A DNA stretch of 64,000 nt from Runella sp. MFBS21 (lineage in GTDB: Bacteria; Bacteroidota; Bacteroidia; Cytophagales; Spirosomataceae), in contig NZ_JARNTW010000001.1 of the NCBI RefSeq assembly GCF_029433105.1, positions 124,001-188,000 of the forward strand. Reading direction: 5' to 3'. The position numbers and the translations under genes are program-made. The notes under the pieces are model-generated. The model had not been told where the DNA came from. It made no database searches and was given only the letters and a program-made list of their open reading frames with translations. The first letter of the stretch is position 1; the number at the start of each line of letters is the position of its first letter. This document shows, piece by piece, positions 18,465 through 27,418 of this stretch.

Positions 18465-19199
18465 ATGAAACTTATTTATACGATTTGGTGTGGTTTTTGG
18501 CTCGTGATTATCTTTTTGGTTTTATTTCCTGCGATGTTTATTTGTTTACAACGTCGCCCATGGAAACCTTATGCACATTGGCTTAATCGGCTTTGGGGCA
18601 AACTTTTTTTTCCATTAGCAGGTATCCGAATCGAAATAGAATACCGTTATAAACCTTCCGCTGACAAAGCCTATGTTTTTTGTGCCAATCACTTCTCATA
18701 CTTAGATATTGCAGTGATGGGGGTTATTCTAGAAAATTACTTTGCTTTTGTCGGAAAGCATGGCGTGAAGAACATCCCTTTGTTTGGGTATATGTTTCGG
18801 CACTTGCACATACAAGTAAACCGTGAAAATAGCCAAAGCCGTGTATCCTCTCTCAATAAGGCGATTAAGACCTTATCACAAAATAGAAGTGTGGTGATTT
18901 ATCCTGAAGGGGGAATCAAAACAAAACAGCCACCCCAAATGCACTATCCTTGGATGGACGGAGCTTTTAGGATGGCTATTCATCAACAAGTACCGGTAGT
19001 ACCGATTACATTGTTGACCAATTATAAAATTTTACCAGACAAAAACCCTATTCGCTTGCATAGATACCCAATGCGAGCGATAGTACACGAGCCTTTACTT
19101 ACAATAGGTCTAACCTCTCAAGATGTCTCAATGCTAAGAGACAAATGCTATCAAGTCATAGACGACGAGTTAAAAAAACATCATCTTCTCGAAAATTGA
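18465..19199 (+). CDS. 1-acyl-sn-glycerol-3-phosphate acyltransferase (PlsC family)
   Basis: The 244-residue membrane-attached protein has an N-terminal helix (IWCGFWLVIIFLVLFPAMF). The acyltransferase motif NHFSYLD carries His76 and Asp81 in the HX4D spacing. The substrate motif is VIYPEGGIKT, a variant of the usual EGTRS. It transfers acyl chains to lysophospholipid-type acceptors in phospholipid synthesis. ATG 18465 gives the family-typical N-terminus; an earlier ATG at 18405 overlaps the divergent MDR gene. Confidence 0.88.
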   Translation: MKLIYTIWCGFWLVIIFLVLFPAMFICLQRRPWKPYAHWLNRLWGKLFFPLAGIRIEIEYRYKPSADKAYVFCANHFSYLDIAVMGVILENYFAFVGKHGVKNIPLFGYMFRHLHIQVNRENSQSRVSSLNKAIKTLSQNRSVVIYPEGGIKTKQPPQMHYPWMDGAFRMAIHQQVPVVPITLLTNYKILPDKNPIRLHRYPMRAIVHEPLLTIGLTSQDVSMLRDKCYQVIDDELKKHHLLEN

Positions 19200-19230
19200 G
19201 AAGGAGAAAGAATATTGCACAAAATAGAAA

Positions 19231-19260
19231 AGCAGCCAACCTTTAGCACTTTAGGCTACT
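19231..19260 (-). terminator. Possible terminator after the ECF sigma operon
   Basis: AGCAGCC pairs with GGCTACT (7 bp including one G-T) around a 16-base loop. On the minus strand TTTTCTATTTT follows. The first arm overlaps the stop codon of the small gene. It lies between convergent genes. Confidence 0.4.
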
Positions 19261-19490
19261 GGCAGACTGCTCTTATAATTTTGTGAATACTCCAGAATGT
19301 TAGCAACGACACCCTTAGAAGGGGTACGTTCTATTTTGTTCATTAGCATTTTTATCTCAAGGGTCTCAAGATAAAACTCTAAAAGCTCTTGATCGCTAAT
19401 CAAAGCATCTTCAATGAGCGTGTTTTCTTCATCGGTAGTTTCTTCATAAACATACCGAATTACATCATCTGGGGTAAACGTTTGTGTCAT
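19251..19490 (-). CDS. Small acidic protein coupled to ECF sigma factor
   Basis: This soluble 79-residue protein is rich in Glu and Leu, with no membrane segment or Cys/His cluster. It overlaps the end of the sigma-factor gene by 26 bases, so the two are made together. The region around DVIRYVYEETTDEENTLIE resembles the short N-terminal helix of anti-sigma proteins, and I infer a regulatory partner of the sigma factor. No biochemical function is recognised. Confidence 0.7.
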   Translation of the reverse strand: MTQTFTPDDVIRYVYEETTDEENTLIEDALISDQELLEFYLETLEIKMLMNKIERTPSKGVVANILEYSQNYKSSLPVA

Positions 19491-20064
19491 ATATAGGAAC
19501 GCGTTTGCTGAGTTGCTTTCGCAAATTGATCAGCGCGTAACGCATTCTCCCCAAAGCCGTGTTGATACTCACTCCTGTGGCATCGGCAATTTCTTGGAAA
19601 CTCATGTCTTCGTAGTGCCGCATAATAAGCACTTCTCTTTGAGGATCCGGTAACCGTTGAATCAGTTCGCGAAGGTGTTCGTGCGTTTCTTGACGAATCT
19701 GAAGAGACTCAATTGAATCTTCTGAAAAGTCTAACGTATTAAACACGTTGCTTCCGTCTTCAAACACTATTTCGGGGTAGCGTTTGTCGCGCCGAAAATG
19801 GTCAATAGCCAAATTGTGAGCAATTCTCAGTATCCACGGCAAAAACTTGCCTTCATCGTTATACTTACCCGATTTGATGGTGTCAATCGCTTTTACAAAA
19901 CTATCTTGCATCAAATCCTCAGCCACGTACTGATCCTTAACAATCAAATAAATGGTGGTGTAAATTTTGGACTTGTGACGCTGAACGAGTTTTTCGAATG
20001 CTTTCTCGTTGCCATGCATATACAATGAAACCAGCTCACTGTCGCTAACTTGGTACTTTTCCAT
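19465..20064 (-). CDS. ECF RNA polymerase sigma factor
   Basis: A 199-residue group-4 sigma factor. Region 2 covers about residues 20-90, with DLMQDSFVKAI and WILRIAHNLAIDHFRR. Region 4 covers about 130-185, with REVLIMRHYEDMSFQEIAD and an HTH in VSINTALGRMRYALINL. The linker is acidic. It directs RNA polymerase to promoters of its own class. A -7/-33 type promoter lies upstream (20163-20194) and the small acidic gene overlaps its 3' end. Neither the signal nor the regulon can be read here. Confidence 0.93.
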   Translation of the reverse strand: MEKYQVSDSELVSLYMHGNEKAFEKLVQRHKSKIYTTIYLIVKDQYVAEDLMQDSFVKAIDTIKSGKYNDEGKFLPWILRIAHNLAIDHFRRDKRYPEIVFEDGSNVFNTLDFSEDSIESLQIRQETHEHLRELIQRLPDPQREVLIMRHYEDMSFQEIADATGVSINTALGRMRYALINLRKQLSKRVPIYDTNVYPR

Positions 20065-20162
20065 TTCAGTATGTACAATTAGTTAACGTAAAGCTTTGTT
20101 TCGATATTGTATCCTCCGTAGGTTTAAGTTGAAGAAAAATTATTTGCGTCTGTTCGTTGTGC

Positions 20163-20194
20163 CAAAGATAAAACATAAAAAAAATATTGTGCAA
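20163..20194 (-). promoter_or_regulatory. Bacteroidota -33/-7 promoter of the ECF sigma gene
   Basis: On the minus strand TTG is followed after 21 bases by TATCTTTG, a perfect TAnnTTTG. Transcription would start near 20157, leaving a leader of about 93 bases. The remaining part of the 20065-20375 non-coding stretch is AT-rich and shows nothing else. Confidence 0.55.
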
Positions 20195-20375
20195 GTATTT
20201 GCCAAATTTTTTTTAAAGTGTAAAGGAAACACCAAATTTAATTCTGATTATTTTCGTGAATGCCGAATTAATGTCTGTATTACACTAATCAAAGAAAAAA
20301 TTGGATAGGTATATTTTTTGAGGCTTAAATCAATGATTTGACTGTATTTTCCTTAAGTAAAAATCATTATTATTT

Positions 20376-21098
20376 CTAGGCTATCCACTTACTAAGCTCT
20401 GACAACGATACCCTACCTTCATAGATAGCTTTACCAATAATCACGCCAAAAAGATTCATTTCGGCTAATTTTTCAATATCGGCCAGGTTGCTCACCCCGC
20501 CGCTCGCAATTATATTTAAAGAAGGAGATTGCTGTTGAAGTTTTTTGTACAAATCAAAGGAAGGACCTTGAAGTAATCCATCTTTAGCGACATCTGTACT
20601 AATGACATAGGTGGCACCTTTTTCTACCCACTGCTGCACAAAATCATATACCCAAATCGCGGTTCCTTCTTCCCAGCCACTTACGGCTACTTTTTCGTTG
20701 CGAGCGTCGGCTCCCAAAATCATTTTATCGCCCCCATGCTTTTGAAGCCATCCTTCAAATAGCTCAGGCTTTTTGACTGCTATGCTCCCGCCTGTTACTT
20801 GTTTGGCTCCCGATTCAAACACGACACGTAAATCATCGTCTGACTGTACACCTCCTCCAAAATCAATATGAAGACTTGTTTTGGTAGAGATAGTTTCTAG
20901 CACTTTCCAGTTTACGACTTTTTTGGCTTTTGCCCCGTCAAGGTCTACTAAGTGCAATCGACTCAGGCCTGCATCCTCAAATTGCTTCGCTACTTCTAAT
21001 GGATTTTCGTTGTATACCGTTTTTTGATTATAGTCACCTTGGGTAAGGCGCACACATTTTCCTTCGATGAGGTCTATGGCAGGGATGATTTGAAACAT
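20376..21098 (-). CDS. hisA: Phosphoribosylformimino-AICAR-P isomerase HisA
   Basis: This 240-residue TIM-barrel enzyme performs the Amadori isomerisation of ProFAR to PRFAR in histidine synthesis. It starts with IIPAIDLIEGKCVRLTQGDY (catalytic Asp9) and has HLVDLDGAK, IDFGGGVQ, Asp131 in ILGADARN and the phosphate loops VISTDVAKDGLLQGP and IASGGVSNL. Other his genes are not adjacent, so the gene is detached from an operon. It is divergent from mutS2. Confidence 0.95.
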   Translation of the reverse strand: MFQIIPAIDLIEGKCVRLTQGDYNQKTVYNENPLEVAKQFEDAGLSRLHLVDLDGAKAKKVVNWKVLETISTKTSLHIDFGGGVQSDDDLRVVFESGAKQVTGGSIAVKKPELFEGWLQKHGGDKMILGADARNEKVAVSGWEEGTAIWVYDFVQQWVEKGATYVISTDVAKDGLLQGPSFDLYKKLQQQSPSLNIIASGGVSNLADIEKLAEMNLFGVIIGKAIYEGRVSLSELSKWIA

Positions 21099-21170
21099 GT
21101 TTTTAGGAAACTACAGAAGACTAAAATTGCTAAATACGATGCGAAAGTAGCTTAAACGCTGCGTTAGTCC

Positions 21171-21178
21171 TACCTTTG
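21171..21178 (+). promoter_or_regulatory. Possible -7 box upstream of mutS2
   Basis: TACCTTTG is a perfect TAnnTTTG, 90 bases before the mutS2 ATG. No good -33 TTG lies at the right spacing, and the box is embedded in a small palindrome (CCTAC/GTAGG). Weak support. Confidence 0.35.
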
Positions 21179-21268
21179 TAGGAACTTTTCGTGGAATATT
21201 TATCATTTATCACTAAGCATTTACTGCCTCTAAATGGATGAATATTCGGTGGTAAATGTTTGATATAT

Positions 21269-23674
21269 ATGTTATACCCGCAAGATTTAGAACAGAAATT
21301 AGGATTCGACCGTATTCGTGAGCAACTAAGTGAGCTATGCCTAAGCCCACTTGGACAAGCTTTTGTGCAAAAAATCCGCTTTTCCGACAATTTTGTCGTG
21401 ATTGATAAACTTACCCGCCAAACTGCCGAAATGAAAAACATTTTGGAAGAAACGACGGGAGAGTTTCCAGCCCAAAACTATTTGGATGCTACTCCTGCTT
21501 TAGAAAAAATCAGAATAGAGGGCATGTTGCTTTCATTGGATGAGTTTTTTGATCTTAAGCTTTCGTTACGTACCATTCGACAAGTATTGAAATTTCTGGC
21601 CGATCAAGAAGAAGGACGTTTTCCTTTCTTAACAGATTTGGCCGGTAATGTTAAAGTAGAGAAATCGGTCAGTGACGCTATTGACCGTATCATCGATGAC
21701 CGTGGTCAAATCCGCGATAATGCCTCTCCTCAGTTAGCGGATATTCGTCGTAGGCTGATTGCTGAAGCGGCAAGCGTACGCAAAAAACTCGACTCTATGC
21801 TCAAACATGCCAAAAGTAGTGGATGGGTAGGAGATGATGTATCATTGACGGTCAGGAATGGCCGAATGGTGATACCTATTGCGGCCGAACATAAACGTAA
21901 ACTCAAGGGTTTTGTGCATGATGAATCTGCCACGGGTCAAACTCTCTTCATCGAACCCGCAGATGTGTTGGACGCTAACAATGAAATCAGAGAACTAGAA
22001 TATGCCGAACGCCGCGAAATCAATCGGATTTTGATTGAATTAGCCAATCGAATCCGTCCTCATTTGACTGATTTACAAAAAGCGTATCAGTTTTTAGGAA
22101 TGGTAGATTTTATCAGAGCCAAAGCAAAATTTGCTTCTATACTTGGTGCTACGAACCCTAAATTTGTGAATCAGCCTATTGTGGACTGGCGCCTGGCACA
22201 GCACCCTTTGCTTTTTTTATTTTTCCAAAAACAAAATAGAAAAGTAGTGCCCCTCACCATTCAACTCCAACAGAATCAGCGCATTTTGGTGATTTCGGGG
22301 CCCAATGCGGGAGGAAAATCAGTGGCACTGAAAACCCTTGGATTGGTACAATATATGCTACAATGCGGCTTGTTGGTACCCATGCGTGAGGACTCGACAG
22401 TAGGTCTTTTTCAAAACCTCTTTATTGACATTGGCGACGAGCAAAGCCTTGACAATGACCTTAGCACCTATAGTAGTCACTTGACTAATATGCGTCATTT
22501 TTTGCAGTTTTCGCACAAGCGTACTTTGTTTTTGATTGATGAGTTTGGGACTGGTACTGAGCCAAGTTTGGGTGGAGCTATTGCGGAGGCTATCTTAGAA
22601 GACCTTACCAAATCTGGAGCCTATGGTGTAATCAATACCCACTATACCAATCTCAAGACCTATGCCGACAAAACCAATGGCTTGGTCAATGGAGCAATGC
22701 GCTACGACGGAGAGCACCTTGAGCCTCTGTATGAGTTAGAAATCGGGAAGCCAGGCAGTAGCTTTGCTTTCGAAATCGCCTCTAAGATTGGTTTGCCCAA
22801 AGCAGTGGTGGAAAGAGCTAAAAGTAAGCTTGGTACTCAACAAGTCAATTTCGAAAAGTTGCTCAAAGAACTAGATATTGAAAAGAAAGTATTTGCCGAC
22901 AAAAACCTAGAGATAGGAATCAAAGAACGCAAGCTGGCTCAACAACTTGTAGAAACGACTGCGCTGCAATTAAAGCTTGATACTGAGCAAAAAAAGATTT
23001 TGAATGAAGCCAAACAAAAAGCGAAGCAGCTCTTAGCAGAAACCAACCAACGTATCGAAAACACGATTCGGGAAATTAAGGAAAACAAAGCCGAGAGAGA
23101 TACTACCAAAATCGTGAGGCAGGAGTTAGAGCAATTTGAGAAAAAGGAACTCCAAATTGAAACCGTAATCGAACCAGAAAGAGAAGAGTTTTTGCCAGAA
23201 AAAGGCGAAATCGGCGTAGGTAGTTTCGTTCGTATCAAAGGCCAATCTACGGTGGGAGAAGTATTAGCTTTGAAAGGTAAAGATGCTGAAATACGCATCG
23301 GAGATTTAAAATCCAATGTCAAACTCAACCGTCTTGAAAAAGTCTCCAAAAAGGCTTTTAAAGAGGCTACTGGCGAAAAAAGCCCAGCCCCAAAACTAGG
23401 TGGCATTGACCTTAATGAAAAGATGTTGAATTTTAGTTTTAATCTTGACATAAGAGGTAAGCGTGGTGAAGAAGCAATAGTGGAGCTGGATGATTTTATC
23501 AATAATGCCATTGTACTAGGCTACGACGAACTACGCATAGTACATGGGAAAGGCGACGGGATATTGAGGCAATTGGTTCGGAATCATCTCAAGTCATTCA
23601 AACAAGTTGGCAAAATGAACGACGAACACCCCGACCGTGGTGGTGCTGGAGTCACGATTGTGCAGATGCGATAA
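21269..23674 (+). CDS. mutS2: Endonuclease MutS2
   Basis: An 801-residue MutS-family ATPase starting at ATG 21269 (a TTG nine bases earlier is less likely). The core and lever domains are followed by the ABC-type ATPase with Walker A GPNAGGKS (344-351) and Walker B LFLIDEFGTGTEP. A coiled coil (about 510-640) and a C-terminal Smr nuclease domain follow (LDIRGKRGEEAI, IVHGKGDGILR). MutS2 does not take part in mismatch repair. It acts on recombination intermediates and, in Firmicutes, on collided ribosomes. It lacks the MutS mismatch-recognition domain. Confidence 0.95.
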   Translation: MLYPQDLEQKLGFDRIREQLSELCLSPLGQAFVQKIRFSDNFVVIDKLTRQTAEMKNILEETTGEFPAQNYLDATPALEKIRIEGMLLSLDEFFDLKLSLRTIRQVLKFLADQEEGRFPFLTDLAGNVKVEKSVSDAIDRIIDDRGQIRDNASPQLADIRRRLIAEAASVRKKLDSMLKHAKSSGWVGDDVSLTVRNGRMVIPIAAEHKRKLKGFVHDESATGQTLFIEPADVLDANNEIRELEYAERREINRILIELANRIRPHLTDLQKAYQFLGMVDFIRAKAKFASILGATNPKFVNQPIVDWRLAQHPLLFLFFQKQNRKVVPLTIQLQQNQRILVISGPNAGGKSVALKTLGLVQYMLQCGLLVPMREDSTVGLFQNLFIDIGDEQSLDNDLSTYSSHLTNMRHFLQFSHKRTLFLIDEFGTGTEPSLGGAIAEAILEDLTKSGAYGVINTHYTNLKTYADKTNGLVNGAMRYDGEHLEPLYELEIGKPGSSFAFEIASKIGLPKAVVERAKSKLGTQQVNFEKLLKELDIEKKVFADKNLEIGIKERKLAQQLVETTALQLKLDTEQKKILNEAKQKAKQLLAETNQRIENTIREIKENKAERDTTKIVRQELEQFEKKELQIETVIEPEREEFLPEKGEIGVGSFVRIKGQSTVGEVLALKGKDAEIRIGDLKSNVKLNRLEKVSKKAFKEATGEKSPAPKLGGIDLNEKMLNFSFNLDIRGKRGEEAIVELDDFINNAIVLGYDELRIVHGKGDGILRQLVRNHLKSFKQVGKMNDEHPDRGGAGVTIVQMR

Positions 23675-23719
23675 GAAAGCTTATATTGCATCTGCAATCT
23701 ACTTCATCATCAGCCCACT

Positions 23720-24901
23720 ATGCCTTTGTTTCAAGACCCACTCGCTATCTTAGTCATTTTGATGCTCAATATCGTTATTTCTGAGCAGCTAGCACGTTTG
23801 CCTTATCTACGTCATATGGGTACGGCACTAATCGTAATTTTGTTCACCGCCTTTACTTCCAATATTGGCTTGATTCCTGCCTCCACCCATGTGCCCCCTC
23901 TCTATGACGGCATTTTTACTTACCTCGCTCCCGTTTCTATTTTTTATTTATTGCTTACTGTCAATCTTAAGGATATTCAAAAGGCGGGCAAGCCCATGAT
24001 AGGTAGTTTTTTGCTCGGAGCACTTGGTACAATGATGGGCGTTACGGCGGGGATTGTTGCTATCAACGGCCCCGAGGGTTTCGGTAAATTTTATTATGCA
24101 CTAGGAGGGATGTTTACGGGTACCTACATTGGAGGAAGTAGCAACTTCAACGCGATTGCTCTTCATTATGGTATCAACAAAGAGGGACATTTGTATGCCT
24201 CTGCCACGGCGATAGATAATATTTTGACGGCTCTGTGGATGATATCAACCCTTCTTTTGCCGCAGCTGTTGAATCGTTACTTTCCTCGTCGGAGTCCAAG
24301 TTCTTCTTCAGCCCAAGTTCCACCTTCAGTTGAAACGGAAATATCTTCGGCCACCAACGATACCGAGACCTTTACGCCTCAAGATTTAGCTATCTTAATC
24401 GGGCTGGGGGCTTTTGGCCTTTTGGTATCTAGTCAAGTATCGCTTTGGTTTCCCAAAATACCTTCGATTTTGGTACTTACGACTTTAGCTTTAGGATTAG
24501 CACAGTGGCCTGTGATTCAGCGTTTGCGGGGAATGAAAGTGCTTGCTATGTTTTGTATTTACTTATTTTTGGCAGTGATTGGCGCATTCTGCGATATTGA
24601 GGCACTTTTCAAAGACGGCACTTTGGCTCTTAGTATGGTCATTTTCGTAAGTGTGCTCATAACGGTTCATGCCAGTATTATTTTTGGAATCGGAGCCTTA
24701 TTGAAGCAAGATTGGGATATATTGGCGATAGCGTCGCAAGCCAATGTGGGAGGTTCGGCCTCTGCTTTAGCTCTTTCCAAAAGCCTCAATCGTCCAGATT
24801 TGTATCTGCCTGCTATCTTAGTGGGCGCTTTAGGCAATGCCCTGGGTACTTACTGTGGGTTGGGAGTAGCTCAACTCTTAATCACTATATTTGGCACCTA
24901 G
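23720..24901 (+). CDS. DUF819 family membrane protein
   Basis: This 393-residue integral membrane protein has about ten helices in two halves joined by a polar Ser/Pro linker at about 190-215 (SPSSSSAQVPPSVETE). The glycine-rich repeat GGMFTGTYIGGSSNFNAIA and the later ASQANVGGSASALALSKS are characteristic of DUF819 (YjcL-like). The two-halved fold with glycine-rich re-entrant stretches suggests a transporter, but no substrate is established. It ends 23 bases before murI and could share its transcript. Confidence 0.85.
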   Translation: MPLFQDPLAILVILMLNIVISEQLARLPYLRHMGTALIVILFTAFTSNIGLIPASTHVPPLYDGIFTYLAPVSIFYLLLTVNLKDIQKAGKPMIGSFLLGALGTMMGVTAGIVAINGPEGFGKFYYALGGMFTGTYIGGSSNFNAIALHYGINKEGHLYASATAIDNILTALWMISTLLLPQLLNRYFPRRSPSSSSAQVPPSVETEISSATNDTETFTPQDLAILIGLGAFGLLVSSQVSLWFPKIPSILVLTTLALGLAQWPVIQRLRGMKVLAMFCIYLFLAVIGAFCDIEALFKDGTLALSMVIFVSVLITVHASIIFGIGALLKQDWDILAIASQANVGGSASALALSKSLNRPDLYLPAILVGALGNALGTYCGLGVAQLLITIFGT

Positions 24902-24924
24902 TTTTTAATCATAAAATAAAGTCG

Positions 24925-25749
24925 ATGCAGGGAGCAATCGGAGTATTTGATTCGGGCTATGGAGGCCTTACTATTTTGAAGGAATTAGTAAAACAGCTTC
25001 CCTCTTATGATTATATGTATCTCGGCGACAATGCTCGCGCTCCTTATGGTACGCGGTCGTTTGATACGGTATATCATTATACTTTGGAATGTGTCAAACA
25101 TCTATTTGCCAAAGGTTGCCCTCTCGTTATTTTGGCATGCAATACCGCCTCGGCTAAGGCCTTACGCAATATTCAGCAACTAGATTTGCCTCATATTGCT
25201 CCTGACCGAAGAGTATTGGGCGTCATTCGACCTACTACCGAAGTTATTGGGGATTTTTCCCACACAGGGCATATTGGTATATTTGCTACCGCAGGTACAG
25301 TGGCTTCTGAATCTTATTTGGTCGAAATTGAAAAATTCTTCCCCGGAACTCAGGTTTTTCAAGAAGCTTGCCCGATGTGGGTTCCTTTGATTGAAAACAA
25401 TGAATACGACAAAGGAGGGGCTGATTATTTTGTAAAAAAACACATTGACAATTTACTAAAAAAATCTCCTGCTATTGATGCTGTGCTGCTAGGATGTACG
25501 CATTACCCACTCCTTATCCAGAAAATCCGCCAATTTTTACCTACTCATATCCAAATCATCAATCAAGCCGAAATCGTCGCTAGAAGTTTGACAGATTATC
25601 TACACAGGCATCCCGAAATCGATGAGCGGTGTAGCAAAAATGGAAATCGTACGTTTTATACCACCGATTCCACCGAAAACTTTGACAAGCAATCTGCCGT
25701 ATTTTTTGGTCAAAACGTAAAAAGCTTCCATCAAGATTTAATTCATTAG
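24925..25749 (+). CDS. murI: Glutamate racemase
   Basis: The 274-residue enzyme makes D-glutamate for peptidoglycan. Both catalytic cysteines are visible: Cys72 in LACNTASA, and the second in LLGCTHYPLL at about residue 190. The N-terminal motif GVFDSGYGGLT supplies the catalytic Asp-Ser pair. ATG 24925 is chosen because the motif should begin a few residues from the start; the open frame extends back to 24712 only inside the DUF819 gene. Confidence 0.95.
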   Translation: MQGAIGVFDSGYGGLTILKELVKQLPSYDYMYLGDNARAPYGTRSFDTVYHYTLECVKHLFAKGCPLVILACNTASAKALRNIQQLDLPHIAPDRRVLGVIRPTTEVIGDFSHTGHIGIFATAGTVASESYLVEIEKFFPGTQVFQEACPMWVPLIENNEYDKGGADYFVKKHIDNLLKKSPAIDAVLLGCTHYPLLIQKIRQFLPTHIQIINQAEIVARSLTDYLHRHPEIDERCSKNGNRTFYTTDSTENFDKQSAVFFGQNVKSFHQDLIH

Positions 25750-26022
25750 ATGATTGTCTTTCAATCTCCACCAATGAATTTTATATTTCTTCGAATATTT
25801 TATTTGACTCCTTTTTTTGCAGCTTAATATTCCTATATCATCTTCTTAGTGGCACAAATAAGCCTTTATGAAGCAGAAACGCTTTTTCTAGTTAATCTCT
25901 ATATAAAAACAACATAATATCCTCATAATCAATGTTGTAAATCGGGGTGAGTTTTTTTGGAAATAATTAGGATTTTCAAAAAAAAAGGTTTCTTTTGTAT
26001 TATTAAAAGAATAAATAGTATT

Positions 26023-27381
26023 ATGGAAAAAGTAATTACTATTAAAAAAGGTTATAATATAAAGCTAAATGGTGTAGCTGAAAAGATAACCTCCTCCCTT
26101 GACCTCCCCAATTTAATCGCTATTAAGCCTCATGATTTTCCTATGCTTATCCCCAAACTTTCTGTAGAAGTAGGGCAGGAAATATTGGCAGGTCATCCAC
26201 TTTTTTATGATAAAAACAACCCACTCATTCGTCTTCCTTCGCCAGTAAGTGGCGAAGTGGTCGAAATCGTCAGAGGTGAAAAAAGACGAATTTTAGAAAT
26301 TCGAATTTTGCCCGACAAAATCCCCAAGTATATTTCCTTCCCCTCACCCAACCTTAAAGAAGCCGCGCGAGAGTCAATCATAGACTTATTATTGGAAAGT
26401 GGCTGTTGGAGTTACATTCGCCAGCGCCCCTACTGCTTCATCGCCAATCCTACTGATATTCCTAAAGCTATTTTTGTGTCTTGTTTCGACACGGCCCCTC
26501 TTGCTCCCGATTTAGGATATATTATCGAACAAGAACGCGCCAATTTTCAACTAGGAATTGAAGTATTGGACAAACTTTCCAACGGTCATCTTCACATTTC
26601 AATTCACGATTCGACAAAAGAGAAAATCTCAGAAAGTGATTTTCAGGAATTTTCTCACCATAAAATACATCATTTTAGAGGCCCTCATCCCGCCGGCAAT
26701 GTAGGTATTCAGATACACCATATTGCTCCTATTCAGAAAGGAGAAGTTGTGTGGTATATTCATCCGCAAGATGTGATTATCATTGGGCGTTTGTTCAGCG
26801 AAGGTCGCTATCGCGCTCACAGAACGGTCGCACTTACAGGGAGTGGGGTGATTCATCCCCACTATGTTAGAGTCATGACGGGCCAAAAACTAAGCACTAT
26901 CTTAGAGCATCAACTCCATGAGGGCCATTATCGTATTATACAAGGTAATATCCTTACAGGAAAGCGATCTAGCAGCGACGATTTTCTTTCTTTTTATGAA
27001 AATCAGCTGACTATTGTCCCTGAGGGAAACGAACCTCAGTTCTTGGGGTGGCTTCTTCCTGGTCTTCATAAGCTTAGTCTTTCTCGAACTTTTCTGTCGT
27101 GGCTTACTCCCGACCGTAGCTATAATCTGAATACAAATACCAACGGTGAAGAACGTGCCTTTGTCATGACAGGGCAATACGATAAAGTACTTCCCATGAA
27201 TATCTATCCGGTACATTTGCTCAAAGCTATTTTGGCCAAAGACATTGAACGTATGGAAGATTTGGGAATATACGAAGTATCAGAAGAAGATTTTGCGCTC
27301 TGTGAGTTTGTGTGTACTTCCAAAATTGACGTACAACGTATTATTAAAGAAGGTCTCGATTATATCCGCAGTGAAGGCTAG
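26023..27381 (+). CDS. nqrA: Na+-translocating NADH:quinone reductase subunit A
   Basis: This is the soluble cytoplasmic-side subunit of the sodium-pumping NQR complex, 452 residues from ATG 26023. Diagnostic segments are IKKGYNIKLNGVAE, IAIKPHDFPMLIPKLSVEVG, PSPVSGEVVEIVRGEKRR and FRGPHPAGNVGIQIHHIAPI. It heads a tight six-gene nqr operon followed by the flavin-attachment gene apbE. An alternative start at 25957 adds 22 basic residues unlike the family. No clear promoter box was found in the 273-base upstream gap. Confidence 0.96.
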   Translation: MEKVITIKKGYNIKLNGVAEKITSSLDLPNLIAIKPHDFPMLIPKLSVEVGQEILAGHPLFYDKNNPLIRLPSPVSGEVVEIVRGEKRRILEIRILPDKIPKYISFPSPNLKEAARESIIDLLLESGCWSYIRQRPYCFIANPTDIPKAIFVSCFDTAPLAPDLGYIIEQERANFQLGIEVLDKLSNGHLHISIHDSTKEKISESDFQEFSHHKIHHFRGPHPAGNVGIQIHHIAPIQKGEVVWYIHPQDVIIIGRLFSEGRYRAHRTVALTGSGVIHPHYVRVMTGQKLSTILEHQLHEGHYRIIQGNILTGKRSSSDDFLSFYENQLTIVPEGNEPQFLGWLLPGLHKLSLSRTFLSWLTPDRSYNLNTNTNGEERAFVMTGQYDKVLPMNIYPVHLLKAILAKDIERMEDLGIYEVSEEDFALCEFVCTSKIDVQRIIKEGLDYIRSEG

Positions 27382-27418
27382 TGTCTTAGAAAATGTTTAA
27401 CCTCTACTTTCGTTTAGT

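Noticed and set aside
24712-24924. Extension of MurI by 71 residues
   Set aside because: It lies inside the DUF819 gene in another frame and would put the DSGYGG motif far from the N-terminus.
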